Shown here in pieces: positions 44,516-53,524 of a stretch of DNA of 64,000 nucleotides. This stretch comes from Xenopus tropicalis (Eukaryota > Chordata > Amphibia > Anura > Pipidae). The translations under genes were made by a program, and so were the position numbers. The notes beneath the pieces are model-generated. The model made no database searches and was not told the origin of the DNA. It saw only the letters and a program-made list of their open reading frames with translations. Every line of letters starts with the position of its first letter. Within the stretch, counting starts at the first letter, position 1. Location: assembly GCF_000004195.4 (NCBI RefSeq), contig NC_030680.2, forward strand, positions 2,606,964 through 2,670,963, read 5' to 3'.

Positions 44516-45794
44516 ACAATTGAAGGTTGTGAGGTATTATTGGGATTGTTGGTGGGAATTTTCACATTTTTCTTAATACTTTTATGAATTAACCAGGCAA
44601 CGCATTTCACGCACGATTAAATTGAGCCTATGTAAAAACGTTTTGAGGCAAAATAACAAGGTTCTGTTTCCAAACTGCACTACTTAATAGCAGAAGAACC
44701 CATTTTATTTGCCTTTTGAACACCCCCTGGGGGCTACGACGTCTTCACTAACACCGTGTGTGTAAAACGGCAACGCGGCAAAATCCGTATGCTAATAATG
44801 CGCTAAAGTTTGCACTTTAAATATAAGGTGATAATATTAGCAGAACATTAGATGGAGGTTTCAGCCTGGGGCATTTTACAGATTCACACGTGAAAAACCC
44901 TGAGTTAATCATTTTTCACTATTTTTCTTCCCCCCCCGGCACTTTATTGAGGGCAAATTTGCCTATTGATGGTGGCGGTTAGTGGGGCCTCAGTCTGGAA
45001 TTACTCAATAAACCTCTTTTCATTCATTATCTCCAAAAGTTTCATTAAATTGACTGAATTTGCTCATCACTATAGGAAATAAATTAATATAAATTATAAA
45101 TGGGTGGGCGGGGCCTTAGGTGGAGTCTGTATTTGGCGCAAACTTTCTGTAAGAACAAAAAGTTGGTAGACTAGCGCAAGGTTTAAATCTAAAGAATTAG
45201 CCATTTGAAATTGATTTTTTTAGTCTAGAAATGTCCTTTTTGCCATAACAGGTTACGGCTGTTTAACATGCGCACAGGATCCTCCAATCAGGACACAGTG
45301 TTATTTTTTCCTGACCAGCTCTTTGCAACCCCACTCAGCACTGCAGATGTTACATTTAAAATGAAATCTGACACAGATTGTGCAATTTTAGGAAGGTTTT
45401 GGGCAATTTGCATTTCATTTTGGTTTTTTTTTTCCAAATATTTATTTTTTTTGCCTATAGAAATTTTTGTTTTGCCGCTTTCCAGGTTGGTGCGAAAAAT
45501 GTTAATAAAAAGACATGAAACAAATGAAAAGTTTAGATTATTTCTGGTTACAGAATTATTTAAAATATTCCCCTACAAAATATTTCAAAAAGTTGCAATT
45601 GGGTTTTGGAGACTTGGGAGAATGGGGTATAACCGAATGTAAAGGCCACGCCCCTTTATCCAGACATCACGTTCTACTTAGCGGCCTCTTAAAAAAGGTA
45701 TTTTGGTGATGTTAGTTTTTTTTGTCGGTGGTGGTTTTTCGTTGAAATTATGAAATTGGACAAAAAGTGGTGCAAGTGGTGGAAAATATTTATC
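44516..45794. other. AT-rich spacer with repeat remnants
   Basis: Contains TGAATTTGCTCATCACTATA at 45055-45074, the end of an AGTGATGGGCGAA-family MITE. The 124-codon frame at 45268-45642 is phenylalanine-rich, has no known domain and lies in AT-rich repeat-like DNA, so it is not called as a gene. Confidence 0.4.
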
Positions 45795-46590
45795 AATTTT
45801 CGAGTTTGCGAATTTCGAGTTTTCCTAAATCGAATAAACTCGCATATTGAATGGTCGCTTATTTCTGAATAAGAAAAATCATTTGAATACAAATCTCAAA
45901 TATCTCGAATTTTTCGAGTTTACGAGCTCTAAAAATTCTCTAAACTCTCTAAACTCAAAAAGTTTAAAAAATTCGGCGATGATGATTTTTTGAGGATTTC
46001 CACTGACTTCAATGGAAACTCGCAAGCTTTTACATTCAAGTTTTCCTAAATCAATAAACTTACATATTAAATGGTAACTCAGTTATAAGAAAAAACATTT
46101 GAATACAAATCTCAAATATCTGAAATTTTTCGAATTTACGAGCTCTAAAAACTTTAAAAAATTGAAAAATTCGAGTTTGAGAATACGGTTGACTCTGCCA
46201 ATGACGATTCCCTTTGACTTCTATAGAAACTCGCAAGCTTTTACATTCGAGTTTTCCTAAATCGAATAAACTCGCATCTTGAATGGTATTTATTAATAAG
46301 AAAAATAATTTGAATACAAATATCTCAAATTTTTTGAGTTTACGAGCTCTAAAAACTCTATAAACTCAAAAAGTTTGAAAAATTCGAGTTTGCGAATATG
46401 GCTATGACGATTTCCATTCACTTCTATAGAAAACATTTGCAAGCATTTACATGGGGAATTTTTACATTCGAATTTCAGGTTTTTTTCACTTACCAGGAGT
46501 TTTTGAACCATAATGCGAATTCGAATGCAAAAAAAAACTCGAATCGAGAAGAAAAGAAATCTCGTTCGTTGATAAATCACCTCTAAAAGT
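45795..46590 (+). repeat. about 215-bp AT-rich unit in three copies
   Basis: GTTTTCCTAAATCGAATAAA occurs at about 45819, 46040 and 46251. Each unit has TTTGAATACAAATCTCAAAT, TTCGAGTTTACGAGCTCTAA and AACTCGCAAGCTTTTACATT. The block is bounded by inverted TTTATCAA (45790) and TTGATAAAT (46568) motifs, suggesting internal duplication within one MITE. Confidence 0.85.
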
Positions 46591-46699
46591 GTCGTGTCTC
46601 TGATCTCTTGTAAATAATAAAATGAATATGAATTTAATGAATATAAATCATTGAATTGGAAAGAAAATCTCAACATTTTGGATCAAAAAGAAAGAATTA

Positions 46700-47010
46700 T
46701 TGAGGGTTTTGGAACTTCCTTCCTAAATGGCGGACGCGTCGCGGAGATACAATTAGCGCTACCTGGCTGGCTGTACGTCTGTATTTGTATTTAATATTCG
46801 GATGAGCAATAGCTGTCAGCTCCCATTAACTGCCGCCCGGGGACTCTATTGGTTGCCGCTTGTACGACAGACAAAAAGTAGCAGAAGCATTTTAATTGTG
46901 ACACGTGTTTGTGCAGGAATTACTGCGCCCAACGCACTCGCCGTCTCTATCAACCTGTCACATGGAATCCCCACGGGAACGGAACGGTGAGACGCGTTTC
47001 GCTTGCATTT
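46700..47010. promoter_or_regulatory. possible conserved non-coding element
   Basis: Unique DNA with GATACAATTAGCGC, TTTGTATTTAATATTCGG, AGCTGTCAGCTCCCATTAAC and GCATTTTAATTGTGACACGTG, combining homeodomain, TGTCA and E-box motifs. It contrasts sharply with the surrounding AT-rich repeats. Confidence 0.35.
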
Positions 47011-47192
47011 TGTAGTCAAACATCAAAGCCCAGGAGTCATTTTTATTCAAAAAATTAAAAAAAACAAAACAATTTTTTTGATAAGTTAAAAACAAAAAAT
47101 TGTTATTTTTTTTTAAATTTTTCACTCCGTTATGTTTATTCTCAAATAAAGCCCCATAACCACCAAAATAATAATTTTACCTGTATTTTTAT

Positions 47193-47469
47193 TAGCGATG
47201 CACCGAATTCCGTTTTTTTTTTTTTTTAAGGATTCGGTTTCGGCCGAACCGAATCCTAATTAGTATAAATTAACATATGCTAATTAGAATTCAGAAAGGG
47301 TTAAATGGTCAGGGGAAAAAAATTTTCGCTGCACTCGCGCGTCGATTTTTAACCCCTTCCGATCCTAATCAGAATATGCTAATTAATATTTGGATTCGGT
47401 TCGGGATTCGTCCGAATCCTTCTGGGCGGGTTTGGGGGTTCGGCCGTTTGGGGGTTCGGTGCATCCCTA
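47193..47469 (+). mobile_element. hAT-like MITE, first duplicate
   Basis: TAGCGATGCACCGAATTCC to GGGTTCGGTGCATCCCTA, flanked by ATTTTTAT (47185-47192) and ATTATTAT (47470-47477), 7 of 8 matching. The centre has ACATATGCTAATTAGAATTC. Confidence 0.75.
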
Positions 47470-47693
47470 ATTATTATTAATTTGACTTCAATTTGAAAAC
47501 ATGGAATTGTATCACATATCAAAGCCCAGGAGTCATTTTTATTCAAAAAATTTAAAAAAACAAAACAATTTTTTTGATAAGTTAAAAACAAAAAATTGTT
47601 TTTTTGTTTTTTTTTACATTTTTCACTCGGTTATGTTTATTCTCAAATAAAGCCCCATAACCACAAAAATCATAATTTTACCTGTATTTTTAG

Positions 47694-48090
47694 TAGGGAT
47701 GCACCGAATCCCTGCTTTTTTTTAATGATTCGATTTTGGGCGAATCCGCAGTCCCGACCGAACTGAATCCTAATTAGCATAAATTAGCATATGCTAATTA
47801 GAATTCCAAAAGGCGATTTTTAACCCCTTCTGATTCTAATCAGAATAGGCAAATTAGAATTTAGATTTGGTTCCAGATTCACTCGAATCCTTCTCAATTT
47901 TTTTTTTGACAATGAAGTTTTTGTAAAAGTCAAATGTAAAGAAATTTGCCTCACTGGGGCTGATTTATCAAAATTTGAGATCAAGTTTTGCGTTTCAGAT
48001 TTATCAAAAAAACTTGAACACAAAAATGTAAGAACTGATTGGGTTTGGCCGAACCCCCAAACCCAAAAAAGTGGGTTCGGCGCATCCCTA
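47694..48090 (+). mobile_element. hAT-like MITE, second duplicate, with inverted insertion
   Basis: TAGGGATGCACCGAATCCC to GTTCGGCGCATCCCTA, flanked by ATTTTTAG (47686-47693) and ATTTTTAT (48091-48098), 7 of 8 matching. The right arm is split after CGAATCCTTCT by a 146-bp insertion (47894-48039). Confidence 0.75.
47894..48039 (-). repeat. inverted insertion, arm 1 of long hairpin
   Basis: This segment is the reverse complement of 48164-48310 with about three differences over 146 bp (one T in a T-run and two substitutions). It interrupts the MITE, so it is the derived copy. Confidence 0.92.
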
Positions 48091-48119
48091 ATTTTTATAA
48101 ATTTGACTTAAATTTGAAA

Positions 48120-48960
48120 ACTTGGAATTGTAAAATACCTTGAATGTTAAAAATTCACCTCCCATCAGTTCTTACATTTTTGTGTTCAAGTTTTTTTGAT
48201 AAATCTGAAACGCAAAACTTGATCTCAAATTTTGATAAATCAGCCCCAGTGAGGCAAATTTCTTTACATTTGAGTTTTACAAAAACTTGATTGTCAAAAA
48301 AAAAATTGAGATCAAATGGTCATAATCTTTTTTGGTTCACTAGAATATTTTCCAAAAAATCTCCGCTGGAAAATCCTCATTAACAAAAAACGTTATCGCT
48401 ATTCATTTTTAAAATTTGAAAATTCAAAAAGTCTAATTATAAAAATAGCTTGAATGTTGAAAATCCACCTCCTATCAGAAAGCTGAAAATGTTGATAAGT
48501 TTTTTTGATTTGATTAACCTTAACTTCAAATTGTAGTAAAAACTCTTGAATTTTTATAAATCAGCCCCAATGAGTTTTTCAAAAACTTAAAAAAAAAAAT
48601 TGAGATCAAACCTAAAGTTTTCTTTAGGGATCCTAATTTTTTTTGTTGTCCACTAGAACAGTTCCAAAAAAGTTTACTTGGAAAATCCTGATTCGTTAAT
48701 TTAGAAAAAAAAAATGTGATCACTTCGATTCCTCCATTCGTTTTTAAAATTTCAACTTTTTAGAAAAGTTTTAAAAAGTCAAACTCTAGAATAGACTGAA
48801 TGTTGGACATACCCCTCCCACTGACTTCTGTAGGAGCTCGTCAGGTTGTATTTCTTGAGATTATTTTTATGATTAATACGTTTTTAAAAATCGTTTTTAG
48901 AAAATCGAATGTAATTAATATTTGAATTCGTGTTGGGATTTTCTCAGATTGCCGCTCAAA
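48120..48960 (+). repeat. about 330-bp AT-rich tandem unit
   Basis: CTTGAATGTTAAAAATTCACC at about 48141, CTTGAATGTTGAAAATCCACC at about 48450 and CTGAATGTTGGACATACCCC at about 48798 mark successive diverged copies; AAATCAGCCCCARTGAG and TTGAGATCAAAYC recur in order. Copies are diverged and AT-rich. The first copy contains the source of the inverted insertion (48164-48310). Confidence 0.75.
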
Positions 48961-49321
48961 CTCTTATATATTTTTTATGAAATTTGCCCCAATATGGTTT
49001 TTTTTAGATGGAAGGGGGTGGGGCAGTTTGCCTTGATTGGGTATTCTTTTTGGGTTTGAAATTTTGCTTTCTATTCAGATACACCAAAGGGATTCTGGGA
49101 ACAAATTTCATTTGCATGGGTTTATCCTATAGGCTAAAGCTCACCTACTGGGTTTTTAAAGCCAAACCCATGTGAATGGGATTTGTTTAGGAGCCTTAAG
49201 GAATTGGTTCCCAGAATCCCTTTGGTCTATTTGCATACTTATGAGGCAGTCTCCTCAACCCATTTGACTTGTTTGTGAATCCCCACTCCTGACTCTCCCT
49301 AAGCTGATCAGAAAACCCTGC

Positions 49322-49364
49322 ACTACACTGATGAGCCCCAGGAAGGGCAAAACCAGTCTGTAGT
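49322..49364 (+). ncRNA. type I hammerhead ribozyme motif, copy 1, core-mutated
   Basis: Stem I is ACTACA (49322-49327) paired perfectly with TGTAGT (49359-49364). The invariant CTGATGA follows at 49328-49334. Stem II is GCCC (49335-49338) with GGGC (49345-49348). Next comes AAAA at 49349-49352 where the core requires GAAA, so the G at the position usually numbered 12 is A. CCAG then TC leads to the expected cleavage position after C49358. Stem III is minimal, as in the short hammerheads of newt satellite 2 and Penelope-like elements. Loss of G12, a catalytic base, predicts an inactive ribozyme. Confidence 0.72.
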
Positions 49365-49772
49365 TGGGAATCTGAATAGCTATTATCCCGGCTTCTGCTT
49401 TAAACCCAGTGGGTGAGCTTTAGCCTATAGAATAAGCCCATGTAAATGAGATTTTGTTTAGGAGCATTATGGAGTTTGTTCCCAGAAACCCTTTGGTCTA
49501 TTTGCATATATGTGAGGCAGTCTCCTCAACCCGTTTGACTTGTTTGTGAATCCCCATTCTGATCAGCTATTATCCTGGCTTCTGCTTCCAACACCCAGTG
49601 GGTGAGTGTTAGCCTATAGGATATCTTCATGTAACTTATGGAGCCATAAGAAAGTTGTTACCCAGAATCCCTTTGGTCTTTTTGCATATGTATGAGGAAG
49701 TCTCCTCAACCTGTTTGACTTGTTTGTAAATCCCTAATCCCTACTCTCCCTAAGATGCTCAGAAAACCCTGC

Positions 49773-49815
49773 ACTACACTGATGAGCCCCAAGAAGGGCA
49801 AAACCGGTCTGTAGT
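49773..49815 (+). ncRNA. type I hammerhead ribozyme motif, copy 2, core-mutated
   Basis: ACTACA (49773-49778) pairs with TGTAGT (49810-49815). CTGATGA is at 49779-49785, stem II GCCC/GGGC at 49786-49789 and 49796-49799, and AAAA at 49800-49803 in place of GAAA. ACCGGT (49803-49808) is self-complementary, which could form the stem III of a dimeric hammerhead; cleavage would follow C49809. Apart from the core G-to-A change all fixed positions are intact. Confidence 0.75.
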
Positions 49816-49985
49816 TGGGAATCTGATCAGCTATTATCCCGGCTTCTGCTTCCAACTCCCAGTGGGTGAGCGTTAGCCTATAGGATAACTTCATGTACCT
49901 TAAGAAAGTTGTTACCCAGAATCCCTTTGGTCTATTTGCATATGTATAAGTTGGTCTCCTCAACCCTTTTCACTTGTTCATTTTC

Positions 49986-50670
49986 TATTCCGAAAGTAAA
50001 ACTTGATTTGTTTCATGGGGTCGGTGACCCCGGCAACAGGCAGCTGATTAATAGTTATTTTTATAAAGACTTTTCTTTCCCTTCTTTTCATGAAGCTGTC
50101 AGCCCGTTGAACTACAACTCTCAGCATTGCACAGCCAGCCATTGGCGGCTTCTCCGTCGTACGTCGTAGTAGAGGTTAATTGTCTACTTCCCCTTTAAAG
50201 ATCTTGCAAATACAAACAAGCTAAGGTGCGGGAACATATGGGTCAGGGTTGGGCCAATTAGCGGCCCCGGGATGGCGGCTAACGAGGGCTGTCGTTCGGA
50301 TACAGTGTCGGGCTGATTTGAATAAAAGCAAATGAAGATGGCTCCTTCTCTCCCCTCTCCGGTCCCCTGGCCATCCTCATTGCCATAAACATATGCTCGG
50401 CGTCCTGCTGGCTTCCATCTTATTTATGACTTTAATTTGTTGTGTGGGCTGACTCCGAAATTAAATTTAATACAATCCTCCCAGGGCCCCTGTCATATAA
50501 TAACATGGTAATTTCTGTGGATCCTTTTGAAAAATGAGGAAATTAATTCTTCCTGACATGTTCTAATTATTCCAGTGTGAACGGCAAATTCTCTCTTTTT
50601 TTTCTGTTTCTTCTTCCCCCCCCCCCGAACCCAAAAGTGTTCCCGACAAATGGCTTCCGAGCGAGTCCTA
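49986..50670. promoter_or_regulatory. unique spacer, strong conserved non-coding candidate
   Basis: From about 50280 to 50600 the sequence is smooth and unique: GAATAAAAGCAAATGAAGATG, TTATTTATGACTTTAATTTG, CGAAATTAAATTTAATAC, GAGGAAATTAATTCTTCC and GTTCTAATTATTCCAG. It looks like a deeply conserved developmental element. The left part has ordinary spacer and an AACTACAACTCTCAGCATTG repeat motif at 50108. A C-run lies at 50617-50625. Confidence 0.4.
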
Positions 50671-51352
50671 TTGGGTTTATTTCATGGTTAAATGATTCCC
50701 TTTTCTCTGTAATAATAAAACAGTACCTGTACTTGATCCCAACTAAGATATAATTACCCCTTATTGGGGGCAGAACAGCCCTATTGGGTTTATTTCATGG
50801 TTAAATGATTCCCTTTTCTCTGTAATAATAAAACAGTACCTGTACTTGATCCCAACTAAGATATAATTACCCCTTATTGGGGCAGAACAGCCCTATTGGG
50901 TTTATTTAATGGTTAAATGATTCCCTTTTCTCTGTAATAATAAAACAGTACCTGTACTTGATCCCAACTAAGATATAATTACCCCTTATTGGGGCAGAAC
51001 AGCCCTATTGGGTTTATTTAATGGTTAAATGATTCCCTTTTCTCTGTAATAATAAAACAGTACCTGTACTTGATCCCAACTAAGATATAATTACCCCTTA
51101 TTGGGGCAGAACAGCCCTATTGGGTTTATTTAATGGTTAAATGATTCCCTTTTCTCTGTAATAATAAAACAGTACCTGTACTTGATCCCAACTAAGATAT
51201 AATTACCCCTTATTGGGGCAGAACAGCCCTATTGGGTTTATTTAATGGTTAAATGATTCCCTTTTCTCTGTAATAATAAAACAGTACCTGTACTTGATCC
51301 CAACTAAGATATAATTACCCCTTATTGGGGGCAGAACAGCCCTATTGGGTTT
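50671..51352 (+). repeat. 112-bp MITE-internal tandem array, locus 3
   Basis: About 6.1 copies of the same unit as 19138-20416, same orientation. Unlike locus 1 it runs directly into the terminal part of a MITE at 51353. Confidence 0.96.
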
Positions 51353-51473
51353 ATTTAATGTTTTATTTATTCTTTAGTAGACTTAAGGTATGGAGATCCA
51401 AATTACAGAAAGATCCCTTATCCGGAATACCCTTGGTCCCGAGCATTCTGGATAACGGGTCCTATACCTGTAC
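51353..51473 (+). mobile_element. terminal arm of the parent MITE
   Basis: TAGTAGACTTAAGGTATGGA, AGATCCCTTATCCGGAATAC, GAGCATTCTGGATAACGGGT and the terminus CCTATACCTGTA form the end of a dispersed frog element as I remember it. Its opposite terminus is absent from the left of the array, so the array is an expansion of the element's interior with one end lost. Confidence 0.65.
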
Positions 51474-51824
51474 ATGAGTTCATTTGATGGTGGATTTATT
51501 ATACTGCACTGGCGACTGCGACTCCCCAACATGACACTTATGAAATAAAAAGCCTGGGGGGGTGATACATTGTAACTGGCAGATTTCACTGAAATTAAAG
51601 AGACACTATCGGGGGCCCAAATGCACCCTGGGTATCGGCTGTCAGTGCTGCAGGGGAATTGTACGAACCAATCAGGGTAAAGAGTGCGACGTAAACCAAA
51701 ATCAACTTTTAGCCTCAATTAAGGGAATATCAAGTGTAAAAAAAATGAATGTTGTACGATTATGTATCATTGACATCTGTTCCTGCACCAGTGGAGCTTA
51801 CAATCTACAGGTCCTTATCAGCCT
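51474..51824. other. unique spacer
   Basis: Complex sequence; no gene. Frames at 51383-51846 are unrecognised. Confidence 0.45.
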
Positions 51825-52318
51825 GTTCCTGCTGAATTGTGCTTAGTACAGGGGAATCCCTATGTGCCATAGTTTTATGGTATCTCTCTGTACAGGCTAT
51901 GGGCAAACTTAGGGGGCTGTTCCTGCTGAATTGTGCTTAGTACAGGGGAATCCCTATGTGCCATAGTTTTATGGTATCTCTCTGTACAGGCTATGGGCAA
52001 ACTTAGGGGGCTGTTCCTGCTGAATTGTGCTTAGTACAGGGGAATCCCTATGCGCCATAGTTTTATGGTATCTCTCTGTACAGGCTATGAGCAAACTTAG
52101 GGGGCTGTTCCTGCTGAATTGTGCTTAGTACAGGGGAATCCCTATGTGCCATAGTTTTATGGTATCTCTCTGTACAGGCTATGAGCAAACTTAGGGGGCT
52201 GTTCCTGCTGAATTGTGCTTAGTACAGGGGAATCCCTATGTGCCATAGTTTTATGGTATCTCTCTGTACAGGCTATGGGCAAACTTAGGGGGCTGTTCCT
52301 GCTGAATTGTGCTTAGTA
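51825..52318 (+). repeat. 94-bp tandem array
   Basis: Five full copies and a partial sixth with exact 94-bp spacing (GTTCCTGCTGAATTGTGCTT at 51825, 51919, 52013, 52107, 52201, 52295). Units are almost identical (GGGC/GAGC and TGTG/TGCG variants), indicating recent expansion. Confidence 0.97.
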
Positions 52319-52870
52319 GAGGGGTAGATAAGCAGCTATAATTAATTGACCCACGTGATTATTGCAGTTTCTTTATCACCATTAATTTCTCAGTATAATT
52401 CATTTTCCCCATTACAAACAATCCACGACATTCTTACAGTTATTTCCCAGTTACTCAGACATAACCCGTATTTTCAGGGCAGTTTATGGCAGCTACGCAC
52501 ACACCTGGGCAAAGTACGTAAATCCCGCTGCTAATTAGTGCAGATAATCGCCCCGCGCGTAACGATATCGGGGTATAAATTAGCGGCGGCGCCGAAGCAG
52601 CACTTGGCGCTAATTGAATTGATATTTGTGGATTTGTATCTGATTTTATTTTCCCTTCTGCTTCCACAATGGGGGCCCCGGGGGGCTGGGCGGGGGGCCG
52701 ATTTGCCTGTCGGCAGCCAATAAATCCCAGCAACTCCCATTGGACGTCGGCTTAGCGCTCGCGCTTCATCTCTGTGTTTTAAAGCCGGAAAAATAATTTT
52801 AACTTTAGTGCCTCCGACTCCAGATCCCTCCACCCCCGCCAGAAACACATGGCGTCATCCGTACCCTCCC
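52319..52870. promoter_or_regulatory. candidate developmental enhancer
   Basis: A dense cluster in unique DNA: GCTATAATTAATTGACCC, CACGTGATTATTGCAG, CACCATTAATTTCTCAG, GCACACACCTGGGC, GCTGCTAATTAGTGCAGATAATCG and GGCGCTAATTGAATTGATA. It mixes homeodomain, E-box and GATA-like cores over about 300 bp, then becomes GC-rich. Function is inference. Confidence 0.42.
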
Positions 52871-53524
52871 TACATCACTATGGCAATGGCCATGGGGTCC
52901 CACCACATCTGAGGGATGGGGTTCTAGCAAATCAAATTGGTCCCATGATGCTCTATGGGGATTTGCTCCCACTGGGCACAAGGTATCTTCTACCCAGAGC
53001 AGTTACTGACTAAGAGTTGGGCAGGGACTGACCTCAAAGGAAAGTTCTTCCCCACCACGAAGCAGTTGACTTAGTTGGACTCACCTCCCAGACCCAAGTG
53101 AAGGTCAGGAATGTAACTGCTGGGTCAGTACCTTACGCCAGAGGACAGTTGGACCTGGAGTGAACTGAACCAGTGCTGACTTGTGGCCTTTAACCAGAGC
53201 AAGGCTAGAGATGTGTTTGTGGGTGGAACAGTGACACCTCAGGACATTGTCTAAGTCCTCTTCTGCGTTGGCTCTTTATGGTGCTAAGATATCTCACCCA
53301 TACAGATACCTATGGGATGAGAACACAGTATGGTATTGATCCACACTAACCTAGAAACTTACATCTAGGGCCCAATCCATGAACCATTATATATAAACAT
53401 GATACAGTAGAGCAACACGGCTCTCTGGTGCAAATAAGAGAGTTGTTTGGTATTCCAACGCTTCATTTCTCTACTGTCACCTTCTTACACCATCTCTTTC
53501 TGCTTGTGGCATCTTGACTCTTTC
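52871..53524. other. unique spacer
   Basis: Complex sequence with no supported gene. Confidence 0.45.

Larger units (their letters stand above)
47015..48130 (+). repeat. tandem duplication of about 490 bp, each copy with a MITE
   Basis: CATCAAAGCCCAGGAGTCATTTT at 47022 recurs at about 47514; TTCTCAAATAAAGCCCCATA and TTTTACCTGTATTTTTA follow in both. Both copies then contain a hAT-like MITE at the same site and share the right flank AATTTGACTTCAATTTGAAA (AATTTGACTTAAATTTGAAA in copy 2). The MITE was therefore present before duplication. Confidence 0.88.
49084..49930 (+). mobile_element. MITE-like repeat with tandem units carrying hammerhead motifs
   Basis: The left end CCAAAGGGATTCTGGGAAC at 49084 is inverted relative to CCCAGAATCCCTTTGG, which ends units at 49225, about 49496, about 49677 and 49930. 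The left arm (through CTATAGGCTAAAGCTCACC) is the reverse complement of GGTGAGCTTTAGCCTATAG in each later unit. Spacing of the TTTGCAT landmark is 271, 180 and 254 bp. Two units contain a hammerhead fold; the 180-bp unit has lost it. Every unit also has an octamer-like ATTTGCAT or TTTTGCAT just after the terminus. Confidence 0.75.

Noticed and set aside
45268..45642. 124-codon phenylalanine-rich frame
   Set aside because: AT-rich repeat context and no domain; phenylalanine content reflects T-runs.
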